Source: Colius striatus | Taxonomy: Eukaryota > Chordata > Aves > Coliiformes > Coliidae | Assembly (NCBI RefSeq): GCF_028858725.1 | Contig: NC_084773.1 | Location: 6,624,350 to 6,688,349 of the forward strand | Direction of reading: 5' to 3' | DNA length: 64,000 nucleotides | In this document: positions 1 to 13,700 of the stretch, one piece after another | How the letters are laid out: each line of letters opens with the position of its first letter | How positions within the stretch are numbered: position 1 is the first letter of the stretch | Position numbers and translations under genes: made by a program | The notes under the pieces: generated by a model | What the model was told of the DNA's origin: nothing | Seen by the model: only the letters and a program-made list of their open reading frames with translations | Databases searched by the model: none

Positions 1-1100
1 GATTTATTCCTTTTTGTCTTGCACTCAAGACTCCAGCTTGGGATGCTGGAAATTTGGATTTAATAGCTGTGTTATCAACAGATCTGCTATTCAATCTCAG
101 ACAAACCCCTTAAATCCCCTAAAGAAGCATATTCTTTTCAATCCTTCAGCTATCAGCCCTACACACAGGGTAAGTCCTGGTGGCAGCGTCTCTTGTTCTG
201 CCCATATGCAGTACAGAACTGCTCCTGGGTCTGCCCAACAACCACCACAGGAGCAGACAACACTCAGGAAAGCTGCATACACTCACATTATTCTTACACT
301 TCATTTTATTTTTGGCACAACATCCTTCCCAAAGGAACTTGGAAACTGCCTCAATAGCACTGCCACTTTGGCTTCAGCCTGACTCCTGCGTGTGCCCCTG
401 CAGAAACTGCTACAAGCTGCAAAACCGCTACAGTTATTTTTAAAGCATTTTGACAGAACAGTGGATCACAGCAAACAGTAGACAATGGAGCTATACACTG
501 TTAACATTCACTGCTGAATAGCTATGCAAACAATCATCTATAGTGTTTCATTTTTAAAACCCCTTCCTGTTCAGCTCAGTTTGCCTTCGCTCTTTTCCTA
601 TTAGAGCCAAGCTCAACAGAGTAAAAGCAAGGAACACACAGAAGAAGCAATTGCCATAAAGTGAACAAGGAAGGTAAAAAGTTCAAAGGATTATTGCTGG
701 AAGCTGGGAGGATGTACAAGGGGAATTATCATTATATTATTTTCCTAATAATCCACTGTGGAATTCTGGATGTGAAATAGGTTTCTGTGCTAGACAGACC
801 TCTGTTAAGTTGCTACAGCAGGATTAGCAAGCTCAGGTCATTCAGGGCAAGACAGAAGTAACTGTCATGTAATTTGTTCTGTGTGTATAGAACCTTTTGC
901 CCAGAAAAAAAACATTCTGGGATTTGCAAAGAAAGAAAAGTAACAATTACAAGGGCCATAAATCCACTTTTATGCATCTGAAATCAAAATTCCTTGTATC
1001 TTTAGAGCTCAAAACCCACATGTGTGTTCTCCTGAGGGCATACACACTACTCCCTGCACAGCAGGGCTGCACCAAAACATGGTTAGGAAATAGGCCTTAC
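1..1100. other. STAB1 intron 2 (partial), no features seen
   Basis: Reading both strands, I found no continuation of the STAB1 N-terminal Cys-rich region and no recognisable repeat. Short open frames near 14-443 lack codon bias, splice signals and any family resemblance. Confidence 0.6.
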
Positions 1101-1237
1101 CTGCAGTCCCTCACTCCTAATCCTTGGGTGGTCTTTAACCAGCCTCTTGGACACGACATTTTAGATACCACAGCACAAGGACTGCACTCTGTATTCGAGG
1201 TAAACTTTGTCTTGATATTGCATTGCATGGATTTCAA
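1101..1237 (-). CDS. STAB1: STAB1 exon 2
   Basis: 137 nt following the acceptor TTTTTCTTTTTCAG and ending at the donor GTAAGG. It reads in frame from exon 1 and carries the motifs CNIKTKF, CSPCA, CPRGW and DC, which line up with human stabilin-1 residues shortly after its signal peptide. It ends in phase 2, as needed to complete the Arg of DCR in exon 3. Confidence 0.88.
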
Positions 1238-4200
1238 CTGAAAAAGAAAAACCAGAATGGAAATGAGTCCAAAACTGAATTCCTACCCTAACCACTCCTG
1301 TTGCCAACTTTAACATCTTTATCAATGTTGCACCAGCCTTTAGATACCACCAGGGAGGGCAGTGACCAATGCAGCTGCTGGGAGGTCCATCACATACTCG
1401 TATGGGCTACACCATCGTGTGCTGCTGCTGCACACTGCTCTGCTTGGATCTCAGCTAGAAGGCAATAGGGCAGCTCACAGCTATCTTATCTTCCCCCTAT
1501 CCCTCCCAGCAAAAATTCTAACCATTTCTGAAGTAATCATAACTGTGCACTGTTCATTTAAGCTGATCTTTTACAAACATGTGGCATGGTATGTGAGGAC
1601 AAGTCCTAAATTAATAGCCCTTGGCAGAAGAGACTGAATTAAAATGCAGTACAGCATTTCTCTTTTCTGTGCCATTGAACCAGTTCACTGGTGGTTTCAT
1701 TGCTGTTGCACAGGTCTGAAGAACCAACTGCATTACTTCAATCTGCTTCCCAGAGCCCAGGAGCTGCTCACACAAATATTTCTCATGGCAGTTGTCTTCG
1801 AGAAGGTGTGTGGGGGTGGATTCAGAGAATCATTGTGGTTGGAAAAGACCTTTAAAATCATCAAGTCAAACTACTCCCTTCAAACTGCCAAGCCCATCAC
1901 TAACCCATGGCCCTCATGCATCTTTTAAATATGTCCAGGGCTGGGCACTCCCCACCTCCCTGGGCAGCCTGGCACAGGGGCTGACAGCCCTCTCAGGGAA
2001 ACAGTTCTCCTTCAGCTCCAATATAAACCTTCCCTGGTGCAGCTTGAGGCCATTTCCTCTTGCCTTATCATTCATTACCAGAGAGATCAACCCTCACCTT
2101 CCTACAACCTCCTGTCAGGCAGTTGCAGAGAGTGCTCATGTCTCCCCTCAGCCTCCTCTTCTCCAGGCTGAACACCCCCAGCTCCCTCAGCTGCTCACCA
2201 TCAGCCTTGTGCTCCAGCCCCTTCCCCAGCTCTGTTGTCCAGCTCTGGACACACTCCAGCCCCTCAGTGTCTTATAACGAGGTGCCCAACACTGAGCACA
2301 GCACTTGAGCTGCAGCCTCACCAGTGCTGACTATAGGAGAATAATCACTCCTTGGCCTTGCTGGTCACGCTGTTTCTGATACAAGCCAGGATGCCATTGG
2401 CCTTCTTGGCCACCTGAGCACACTGCTGGCTCGTGTTCAGGTGGCCGTCAGTCAACACCCCCAGGTCCTATTCCACCAGACAGCTCTCCAGTCACACATA
2501 CCCCCAAAAAGCAAAGGTGCTCTACATCTCTCTGACCACCTGGATGGCTCTTGATATTTTGATCCTAGGTGAGAAGGAGTCCACAAACATTGTTAAGTTG
2601 ATCAGGTAGGAGATTTGGATAATTCACATGGCTGGTGATAAATTCTGCACAACTCCTTCCATCCAACCAGAATAACTTCAGGGGTTCAGGTTTCCTCACA
2701 GGGCTTTTCTGTAGCCCCATACCTACCAACTCTGCCTCTCCAATGAAACACAGGCAGAGCAGCTGAAAAAGCAGTACAGCCTCAGAGTGAATAACCATCA
2801 GCACACACCAGCTTGTGATTCAAGTTCATCCTGGAGTCAAGCAACTGCACGGAAACTTCATTGCTCATTTTAAAAAAACAGACAATAACATTGTCACTGA
2901 TGAAGGCAGAGAAAAGCTGTGAGGTGTGAACTGTGTTCAAGCAAAAGGTCATTGCCTGGAAAAAACCCACACAGCTCACCTCAACCATGCCTCTACAGGC
3001 ACTGTGTTTTCTAAAAACAAAAACATTAGATCAAATTTTGGGAGGAGGCCTTGATCTGAGGTTTTTTTAAGCCAATCCTGAACAATGCTGTTAAATGCAG
3101 CAGTTCTCCCATGACCAGAACTTCTTGTTTTGGATTCCCATCAGCAATCCCAGCTTTGCTTCCTCTGAACTTAAGCCTAAATGCATGTATTTGTGTGAAG
3201 GCAAGGGAGGAAGCCCATGGCTTCCCATCAGTTATCAACAGCTCAGAAAGGCCCTCCCAGATGATAGGCAGAAAACACTGTCAGGAAAACCTGAGAGATA
3301 ACCCTCAAGCCTCAGGTCCTCAGAGATATCTCCTTGGAACAGTTTCCTGACTCACACCTTCACTCCCTCTGCCTGGAGCTGAGATTTATCTCATCCTCAT
3401 GGATCCATCCTCTGCAGTCATTCATGCAAGAATGCTGCCCAGTGAAGAAAGTGATTTGTGTAGCTGTCCTTCACGTAGATGTTAATTTCTAGTTATGCAT
3501 CTGGGGCTTTCCTTACCATACAGCAACCTCCACTTCCTTTGGAGGCAGAATCCCACCTGGATCCACCATAGGGACCTGCTATCTCAAGTGCTACCTTGCA
3601 TTATAAACAACTCAAAACCAATCTGAGATCTACTAAATGCACGTATCCACATCCTGTGAGCACCAGCTTTACTAATTGTATCCAATAGGTCAGGGATGAA
3701 CTTTGCTGTTCCTTCCATTTCCACCCCTCTGGCACACAGAGGAAGTTTCCCCTTTTTCAGGGAGCAAATCAGAGAAGACATCCAATATAAGCAAGGTGCT
3801 ACCTCCAGAGTACTCTGTCTCAACAGTTCAGCAGTGCCACTGATGGGTACAGAAGTCCATCCAACCAGCTGACATAAATACAAATTAGGACTTTAGATTA
3901 AAGCTGGGCTTTGGAAAGGAGCCAGTCGAAGCCAGGCAAGTGGTTCTGACAGAACAGTACATCTCCTGCCTTTTTAGTCCCATCAAATCCCAGGTTTAAC
4001 CCTCAGTGAGATGATGCCTCAGAAAGATGCCCAAAGAAGAAACACAGAAGTGGACTCATGAGTTACGACTTGAATGTTGTCAGAATCATCCCACAGACTG
4101 AGCCACCCTATCTGTACAAAGAAAAGACCTCACAAACAGTAGAGCACAAATCACTAGATTAAAATGCACCAATTTTCTGTTTCATCTTTACTTCCAGGCA

Positions 4201-7200
4201 CCAGGAACTGTCTGTCAGACAGAGTTGGGTCAGTATTTTCTCAGTCACGGCAGTGGAGGCAGACACCATTATACACACGTTATTCCATTTCCCTTCTCTC
4301 TGCTGCATCAACGTGGCTCCATTTCTAAATGGAGATGGACACTGGGAGAGAAGAAGGGCTGCCTCTCCTTCCTTTTGGCATCTTTAATTACTATAATTGC
4401 CTCTAAGGCACTTATTGTGGAATCCCCCCTATCCTACCTTCCCAGGACACTTGATGAGTTTTGGGCAGCTTTCCAGCAAGGCCTTCCCCTTTTTATAAAG
4501 ACATCTGCCTGTGTCAGCAGCATCAGGCAGGAGGAAAGAGGAAGACAACAGCTGTGTGGAAAATAATTTAAAAAAATATTTCCCTTCTTCTTTGAGTGAC
4601 AGAAGTGATGAAGTAGTCATTTTCTGGAGTGTTTTGCTGCTTAGGAAAGCAGAAAAGGGAATCAAGGGACATAAACGCAACAACTGGGATACTCAAGTTT
4701 TGGAGAGGATGAGAGATAGACAGGAGTTGGAGTCAGAAGTGGCTCCTGGGACACAGCCTCATGGAAAACAATGATGCACTGCTCCCTTGGGCTCATCCAT
4801 GACTGGTGTTTCTAAGTTTGAAGATGCTGGAGAGGAAGCAGCAAGGGGCGATGTCTGTGCTGTAATGCAGGAGTGCTGCCCGGGAGGCTGAGAGACAGTG
4901 GGGTGCTCGGCAGCTGTGCCAGGGAAAGGGGGTGGAAACAGGCACCATTCTGATCAGGTGATATTGTGAGCTAAGACTCTATTGTTTTGGGTACAAAACA
5001 ACAGAAAAGGAAGACTGGTGCTCTTCAAAACTTCCAAAGGAAGCTTTTAAAGCAGAAGACATCTAGCTATAGCCAAAAGAAGAGACAGGGTGCTTCTGTC
5101 CACACTGAGCTCTGCCTTGTCAGGGCTCAACTCTGCTCTCTCCCTGCACTCAAACACATCCACATGCATGAGCAGCCACTGTGCTCAGCTGAGACACATC
5201 TGAGCTTCTGGATGCTGCAGTGTTTCCTTCTCTCCTCTCACTGACACACAGATCCCTTACTTCTCCAGTGTTCATGTTTCTCTTATTCCACCTCAAAAGA
5301 ATAAGTTGGGAAGGTTTTTTTTTTCATTCTCCTCCTTCTTGCCCTTTATCTTTTCCTCCCAAACCATACCACAAATCCTTCTGCACAGCAAAATCTCAAA
5401 GAAGAAAGAAAAACACACTTGGACGTCAGTGTTTGGCTCCAACAATCCTGGGAGCCAGTTCTGGAAACAGCCATTATCTAATGAATCACCAAGTTTCCAG
5501 TGCATTTGCCCTTTACAAAACAGAGCTGTAGACACATGCTTGAGTCATTATAGTCATGTACCTCCCCAAGAAGTTCCCAGTAACACTTTAGCTGAACAGA
5601 TCAGTGGCTCCTGGACACACAAATCCTTCACATTGATCCAAGGAAGACACTTTTCAGCAAAGGGATGAACAATCAAGCTGAAAGATCATATAACACAAGA
5701 TCTACAGTTACCCTGGGTATTTCCTCCCATCTCAGCTGCAGAGCAGTGGAGGCACAGGGATGTAGAGAGCATTTCCCACATTTCCCACCTGCCTTCATTC
5801 CTCTTGCAGCACAGCCTGGGACCAGCCTCCTCCCAGCAGAAAAGCTTTAAGGGTTTTGACACCTGCTGCGTCTTCCCCAGACCACACCAAGAGGTATACA
5901 AAAACGAAATCAGGCTAACAGATTTGCTGTCAAATTTGAGCCATCAAATCAGAGCCCCGAGGTAACATCACTGCACAAAATCTCTCATTTCTCTCTCAAT
6001 GGCCCCTGCAAGGCTCCTGCAGGCCAATGGAGGCCCCTTGTGGAATCACAGCACTTCTATTGCAAACAGATTCAATGGTCATCCCAAGCTATCAGAGGAG
6101 ACTTCATCAGACCCTGACTTTTTCATTACTTCCCATTATAACCTTTCTAATGTTTCTTCTCTTTCTCCAAAAAGAAGGAATCTTTTAGGGAAAAAAACCC
6201 TGAAAAGGAACTATTTTTCCCTGGATTAAACAAAATGCCCCAGTGGTGACTCAAAACGTTTCACTTCCCTGTGAATGGGTACTCATTACCTGACACATTA
6301 ACTGTTTCATGCCAAGCCAGACACTTCAGTGACTACAGAAATTAACACAGTGTCTCAAAGAGAAGAGGCTGACATTTCCACTGAAATTTACAGCAGGTGA
6401 AGATGTGAGCCCATGCCTCTGGATGCACTGCTATACTGGAACCCATCTGCCTGGAACCCAGACAAACAAAACCCAGAGACACTTCTTATGTTTGTGTTCA
6501 AGTCACCTGAATAATCCTACAAGCCTAAAGGTTCATGAGGTTCTTACCTTATTTGTATGCTTATTAGTCACTTTTGGCCCTTTTATGAAAGGGTCTATAC
6601 AAAAGTTCCACCCACATTTCTGATACTGAAGCATCTTTTCAGTGCTCTGGCTTTTTCTGAATTCTTTCAGACTCACAGACATCTCCCTTTAGCACTTCCC
6701 ACAAGGCCCCTCTGTCATTCAAACAAGACAATCCTTCCATAGCTCAGATTCCCAGAGAATAAGATTGCCAGATGCTCCACACAGCTCCTGACTTTGTAGG
6801 CCAGGTCATTCCTCCAATAACAGGACACCAGAAGGGTGATGGCAAAAGACAATATAGTATGAATTAGTGTGAATTCTAATAGGATGAAAAAGAAAATGGG
6901 ATGCCTCACCATGGAGCCTAGAAAACAGATCTACAAAGGTGGATTTGCTGGATTCTACATTCTAGATGCTGATGCTAAACACAAGAATGGAGATAAAGGA
7001 ATGAAAATCAATAACACTGACACAAAATCACGTCAAAATGGGAAGTATCCCACACACCTCACTGGGGAGCTGCTGGGAAATGTACTTGAAACAAAGGTAT
7101 TTACCCTGTTGCAAGGCAATGATTGGATGAGATTTTAAAACTCTTTTGCCATAAGATTCCCCTGGTTAGCTTATGGACCTGCCCTGCTGGATGCTACACT

Positions 7201-7725
7201 GCTATTGCAGGTCCCGAAAACAGTGGGAGACAAAGATGATGTGAACCTGCTTCTGCAGGGGAGTTGGACTGGAGGAACTCTAAAGGTCCCTTCCAACCAC
7301 TACTATTCTATGATTCTAAGACTATGGTCCTTTCATATTGCTGCTCTCATGTTCAGTGTGGAACACCAATGCAAACTTAATTTGATCTCAAGCAGCTCCC
7401 TTCAACCTTATTTTTCGTTCCTCAGTTTAGACTACACACATACCCACAGAGAAGTTACCTTACAGCCCACACACAAGGAGAGAAGATATCTCACAGTCCT
7501 AGAAGTTTTATCACAGATGTTACACTGCACTTAACTAAATGTAAGTGAGAAAAGGAGTTTTGAGGAGGACTGTTTCCCAACATGCAACCATCCAAATACG
7601 AAGAAGCATTCCATTAACATTTAAACAAAGACTCACAGACTTACCTTCTGACTCTGGCAGTCAGCTGTGGGAGTGAAGCAAGCTGCTAAGAAGAAAACCA
7701 GCAACCCAGGAGGATGCATTTTCAT
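1101..7725 (-). CDS. STAB1: STAB1 (stabilin-1), 5' part: coding exons 1 and 2
   Basis: Stabilin-1 is a large type I membrane scavenger and endocytic receptor of macrophages and sinusoidal endothelium, built from fasciclin-1, EGF-like and Link domains. Only its N-terminus is here. Exon 1 (7645-7725) encodes a signal peptide with a hydrophobic core ([10 protein letters not shown]) and ends in a good donor, GTAAGT. Exon 2 (1101-1237) follows a pyrimidine-rich acceptor and continues in frame. Its spacing of Cys residues, the CPRGW motif and a closing DCR match the first Cys-rich segment of human stabilin-1 (CDVKTTF, CPSGW, DCR). Exon 3 was not found in 1-1100, so the gene continues past the left edge. 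The gene lies head-to-tail downstream of NISCH, as in mammals. The main uncertainty is STAB1 versus its paralogue STAB2; synteny with NISCH decides for STAB1. Confidence 0.88.
1823..2500 (-). repeat. CR1 LINE, 3' fragment
   Basis: The plus strand starts with a tract matching the reverse complement of the CR1 3' end (AGAATCATTGTGGTTGGAAA). It continues through the usual CR1 segments: the 'CTGGGCAGCCTGGCACAGGG' block, the 'GTGCAGCTTGAGGCCATTTC' block and the 'CACACTGCTGGCTC' block. The element therefore lies on the minus strand. Frames are broken many times, so it is an old copy. The inner end is blurred between about 2480 and 2560. Confidence 0.85.
7226..7318 (+). repeat. CR1 LINE, short 3' tail
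   Basis: The segment reads as a CR1 3' terminus in forward orientation: 'TGAACCTGCTTCTGCAGGGG', then 'AGGTCCCTTCCAACCACTA', closing with the octamer-type tail ATTCTATGATTCTA. Only about 90 bp remain, typical of the heavy 5' truncation of CR1. Confidence 0.85.
7645..7725 (-). CDS. STAB1: STAB1 exon 1 (signal peptide)
   Basis: 81 nt, 27 codons, ending in phase 0 at CAGAAG before the donor GTAAGT. Two in-frame ATGs occur (codons 1 and 3); either gives a signal peptide. Predicted cleavage is near ADC-Q. Two overlapping acceptor-like AGs lie just upstream, near 7775-7790, so an upstream non-coding exon is possible. Confidence 0.88.
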
Positions 7726-10700
7726 GCTTTTACAGCCAGGACCCTTTCCACAATAGGGGTGGTGATAGAGGCTGCAATTTCTGTAAGATAAGTCCGCCTA
7801 CTAAGAATCAGATCCAAGACAAACCAGAGGTTAAAAGTAAACAGGGAGAGAGCATTTTTGCACTGTGCTCTTTGGCTGCAAAGACTTCAGAAGTGGATCT
7901 GCTATTTCTAGCATTACATCTGAATCAATACCACCTTTTTCTTTCTTTCTATTCTTTTTTAAATGCACAAGCAGAACTCCTTACTAAAGGTTTACCCAAA
8001 ACAGGAACATCTACGGATTTCCTCTTACATATCAGTTCAAAACAGAAGGAAGGAAATCCTTAGTTTTCAACTAATTGGAATGAAAAGAGGTTAACTGTAT
8101 GCTTAACCAAAGGCAAATCCAATGGGCAAACCTGAATACCATGAATTCATGAAGGGTAAGTCAACTTCCTTTTACCACTGATGTTAATATGTCCACACCA
8201 TCTGAAACAGAAGGTAGACCTGACCATTGCCTATCCCAAAGCATGCACAAACAAAGCACTCTGAGTGACATGCTGTGCTTCAGAGCAATAATGTTAAGTA
8301 CATCATACCAATGAAGCAAGCATATTGAGGAGGCTTTGATATTTATTGATCATATTTAAGTTTCTCAGCAAGAGAAACATCACATTTTACAAGTGCTATG
8401 GCAGCAATGGTAAAACACATCATTTTCCAAACACTCTGCTGGCAGCTTGATGAATCCAAGGAGCACTTCCATAGTAGTTGGGACAGGAAGGTCCCAAATG
8501 GGATTAAAGAAACCATACATCATAGCCTGAGCTATGGTCTGCAATTGATTTTTCTCCTTTTGAACACTATAAACCACCACAAATTGATTCTCAACAGATT
8601 TTACTCCCTACACTGCCATGAGAACCCACCATACTGAGCAGCCAGAGGGCTGTGTGTTAGTAACAAATCCTACTGAGCAACAGAGGATCTTTTAAGCTTT
8701 GAGCCATTAATAGTACAGGAAGGTGCCTAAATAAAACCAGGCTAGGAAGCTGTTCTTGTGTTTACATAAATGAGAGCATTAATATTTTTTTGCCTCCTGC
8801 ATAGACCCAAAGATACAGATGTTAAGATAGAAAGTATATAAGAACTGTTGTACTTACTAATGCTGTTAATTGTGCTTTATCTCTTCCTTCATCCTACAGA
8901 GACTGCCAGCATGATGAACAGTCAGCACTACTATATATCCTGCACTAACAGGAAGCAGATAAGGCACACAACCATCCACTGTGGCCCATGTGAGAAGTAC
9001 CAGCCCACTTGTCCTGCAGCCCTGGGACCACTGCTGCCCAACAGACAGCTGCTCTGACATGGTCAGAGGATTCACACAGCTCTGAAAAGCTTTGGTACTC
9101 TGCAGATCTGTAGAATGAGGCAGAGACAACATAGATCAGTTCTGGTGGGATGGCAAAGTCACAAATGGACAGAGGGGACATTCTTGTAGAGGGGGACATT
9201 AGTGTGGAAGCTGTACAACGCTTTTTTCACCTGCAGTCATGGTACTAGATTGGCCACAGGAACAAAAGAATGAGACTGCTTATCTGCTCCATGTCACCTG
9301 TTAGGCACATACAGCTGAGACATGCAGCCTGGAAGGATGTTGACTGCTTGTTGATGGGTTTTCCAAGAGCTATCTACAACCCATAGGGATTAAGTTGCCA
9401 GTACTGAGCAGCCACAGATAGCTGCTAAGCTTTTAAGGTGAAGATGGTGTACCTTGAAGCACCTGAAGAAACATAAGCATTGTTTAATGAATCTTCAGAC
9501 TGTTTTCTAAATGGCTTAACACTGAAAATGATACAGGGGGAAAAGGACACACAAAGAGTGATTCCAAGGCTTTCTGCTGCTGTTTATCATCACTGTACCT
9601 GACATACTACAAGGAAACTAGAGAGGGAAGAGAAAGATTTAGTGAAATTCCTACCTGAATTAAATACATCAAATTTGCAGCATCAAAAGGTTCACAGGCA
9701 GCTTCTTCATCTGACATTTCATTTAAAGGCAAGCAATACAACAGCAATACACAGGCTAAAAATGCAAACTCTGAGTAGAGCCATTGTACAGCAGCAGAGC
9801 ACAAACTGAAAAGCCAAAATCATTGGATCAACTTTTTGCTTGCACTGTTTTGTCCAATACCCTTCAAAAGTCTCAGTAATTAAAAAGACCCAGCTCCCTC
9901 ACTCATTTCTGTATGAGGCCAGCTCATATACATGAGTGTCTGTACAAACCATTTTATCTCTCAAAGTTCCACAAAGCAAAATCCTGTCACAGAGCTCAAC
10001 ATCTGATTGCTTCTAAACTGTCCAGAACTGACAGAGGAAATACCCAGTAGTGCATTAAGAATGAAGCCATGGGACTTGCTGTGTCACTAGGAATTAAAGG
10101 AATATGTGAGACAGGAAAGCCAGGAAAAATCAAACCTTAATCAAAGTGAAAATTTGTAGACAAGACTTGCAAGAATCTGATGCCAGAGCATGCAAATGGC
10201 CCTGTGTAGGTGGTGTAGAAGAGCTTCTTTCATGTCCCAGTCAATGTTGGATTGGAAAAGGATTGTGCAAATTCAGTTTAAAAATGCATAGCAGTTGTTA
10301 AGTGTCTGCCAGTGTGTTTATCTGTGAGGTTTAGCACATGGGCTTTTGTTTCTTTTGGAAGGCACAGAGGTTGATTTATCAGTCAAGTGTCTCCTGCCCA
10401 CATAGCAGAAGAAGGCTGGTTTAGCAGTTAAAGTCACGGAAGCGGGTCTCAGAAACAGCATTTCCAACTTCTGGCCCTGACAGATTATTTCCCACAAAAC
10501 AGTAATAATTTACCTTGTGGTCCCTCAAATAATCAGCAGATTGTTAGCAAGCAGCAGTGCTCAGGAATTTTTCCTCAGTCTTTTTGCTTTATGCACTGAT
10601 GAAAACCTGGATCCTCTAAATCAACTCACCTAAGACTGGGTGGGTTTTTTTGCTGTGAACACTTTGACGTTCAGAATTAAGAAACTGATGGTGAAAACTC

Positions 10701-13700
10701 CTCAACCTGTTCCATGGGAAAAAAAAGTCACCTGTGTAAAGATAAAGAATATCACTACAAATCCTTCACAGCCTCCCTGCCTGTGTCACACATTGCATTT
10801 TAAAATGCTGGGTCACCAGCCCTTCTGTGAAGAGCATGCAGCCCTGGCTAGCTTGGGCAATTTCCTGCTATTCAAATCTTTTGTTTAAGCAATCTTTACA
10901 GAAACTACAGAGCCAAAGACACATGATTTGCCATGCAGCCAGCCTACCTCACCACATAGCTTTTGTGGGAGCTGACCATATGGTTATAACCACAGAAGGA
11001 AACTGATTCTCGTTCCACTCTTCTTGGACAGCTGGGAAAGAACATGAAGTCTCTCTGCTCTGAATTTTAAGAGGGCTGTGAGTCTGAAGAGTTACTAGCA
11101 AAGGATTAAACAGACCAAGCCAAACATGCTTGTGTGTAGGAAGAGGGCCAGCTGTACCACTCTTACTAAAAACAACCCTGAGGCTCTTGGTGCAGAGGCT
11201 GCGACACAATCCTGCTTCCTGGGCTTTTTTTTCTCTCTTGGCAAGTTAGAAAGAACAGGAATTGTAGAGTCTGCTGATAAAAGCAAAAAGACAGAAGGGT
11301 TGCACAGCAAATCAGAGTCTCTTTATCTCTCATACACACAATGGTCCATTTCCAAGCAGACAGGTAGAGATGCCTGAGTACAAAGTTGTCATGCAACTCA
11401 GGAAGAAATTACCACGGCTGCTAACATCCTGTTGGTTCAAAACCTTGAAAAGCAGCAGTACAAATGTCAGTCCATAAATACTGAGAGTCCTAGTCCATCT
11501 GTTGTTATTGACTCCCAGGTCCTTCACACACACACTCCTGCAGTGATAGCCAGCCAATAATCCCATCGTTTGGTTTTGCTTTTGTAGCTTCCATGTCTAT
11601 TAAGCAGTGCCCTGGGATTGTACTGGGAGATGCAGGCACTAAATTCCCCATGAATATTCAATATGAATTAGAAGTCCACGTAAAATTGTTTGAACAAAGA
11701 GGCTGAACCATGGAAACTTAGAACCTGACCCCACCAGCAGGACCAAAGAGGCAGCATGTTTTCCCATGGTGGTGCTGCTTATCCTTTACATACAATTTGC
11801 TTGGCTAAAGCTCTATCAAAGCATTTGCCAAGGATTGCATTGAAGTGCCTGAGAAGATCATGACAGAGAGGAGAGTTAGAGGCCCCACCATCTCAGCATT
11901 TTCAACAGCTTCAGAGATGCTGGGAGTTATCAGTTCCCTCAGAGACCTTAAAGTCTTAAGGCACATGGGCTCAGTGCCCAGCTTACCAGCTCTGGCTATT
12001 ACTCTTCATGCACCTATTCAGGGGTGGTTTATTCCAGCACTGGCCACACTCTTCCTTTAGGACCTAACGAGTTTCATCTCCCTCCTCTTTCCACATCAAT
12101 TTTCAGTTATCCAAGTTACCAAATGTCTGTCATTATCACACAGCAGGGAACAGAAGCTTATAGTCTGTCTACTCTGAATCTTTTCCTTGCGTTGCTGCTT
12201 CTCTGCCTAACATTTGGTACGTCTGAAGACTAACGTTGCAGCAAGAAACATTTTGATGAGACTCATTTAAGAAGCAGTAGCATTATGGTACTCCAATCTT
12301 TTGAAAAAAAGAAACTCCTGACAAGAACAGGAATGCAAATCAAAGGGGATGGTGTAAACACACTTCTGTTCACTACACCTGCAGCCAGGCAGATCACTGT
12401 GCTGTACAGCAGCATGGGAATGGACACAGGATAGACAGGATGCAGGTCACACCACCATTCCTTCTTGCAAAGAAAACAGTTTAGCTCAGGACAGCACCTC
12501 AATTATTTTCCTTCCTAATGAGCTTCAATTACAATTTTTCAATTGTAACACAAGGGAAGTTTTAAAACCTTTGTCCATATCCTCAGCAGGGGATACTAAA
12601 CATAATCACGAAGGTCTTCCTAGGGTGGCACGTGTCTGCAGCAACTGCAAAGCCAGACTATGGAGGTCCAAGTCTTGAGGTTAAACAAAGGCTGGAAACT
12701 GCAAAAGATTTGAGTATAAAAGATTACTAAAGAAAGAGAAATAGGCATGCAGTGCTCTGCAGAAATCTTGCAAAAGAGAGAAGATTGGTTTATGGGACTA
12801 CAACCACTTATAAAGTTACTTCATTTCACAGAACTTTCTGTGGAAAGCTCTAAGATCTTTGTAAAACAAAACAATCAGCAAATGCACACAGCTCAAGAGA
12901 AATAATTGCACATTTTCCAGGGAAATCCATTTAAATATACCTCTATATTTAGAAAGAAAAGAATACATGAGAATTGGGCAATACATACAACAGGTTGGTG
13001 CTGAGTGAACAAAATTTTTCATCTCCATGTTGTACTTGAACAGAAATTCACACCCACAAAGCACCAACTTCAGCAGGTTTTAACAGATGCAAAGAGTCAG
13101 GGATCAGATATGTAACAGAAGGAGAGAGAATTTCTTGGATGGGTTTGGTTGGGCTGTGGGGGCTTTTTCCAAGTAAAAATGAAAGTGTCAGGAAGACACT
13201 TAAGTCTGCATAGCCTGTGCTTTTGTCTTGCAGAAAATAAAAGGCTACTTATTGAAATAAATGCCCTGAAGAAACACCAATAGCACTATGACACACTTAA
13301 TGGAAGACTAGAGAATACTGCAGTATGTATCTAGGGAATCATTGAACATTTTGTTCATTTCACAGTGTCATCAGTGCTTAGCAGCATCTCAAGGGAAACT
13401 TGTACCTGCTTCCTGGATTAATAATCTGACCCAAAGGGACAGATTTCATGTTTTAAGCAGCTGCAGACTTAAAAGAAGTCTAAGTTTAGCCACAGCTGTG
13501 TTCTTGCTGCAATGAAATCTGATAGAGACCTTGACTGCTCAAGTTATGTAACAAGCAGGGGATTATCCTTGCTTATTCTGATAGATGATTATGATATGCA
13601 GAGCATATTAAAATACATTTCAACAGTTAGGCTTTACAAAAGGTGCTTAGAAACAGAAGTCAGGTCTCTCTCAAGGACAAGGCATTCCCCAGGACAGGCC

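Larger units (their letters stand above)
1238..7644 (-). other. STAB1: STAB1 intron 1 (6.4 kb)
   Basis: The intron separates the signal-peptide exon from exon 2. It contains a CR1 fragment in the same strand sense as the gene (about 1823-2500) and a short CR1 3' tail in the opposite sense (about 7226-7318). Long first introns often hold enhancers, but I recognise no specific site cluster. The open frames of 60-120 codons scattered here are not supported as genes. Confidence 0.7.
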
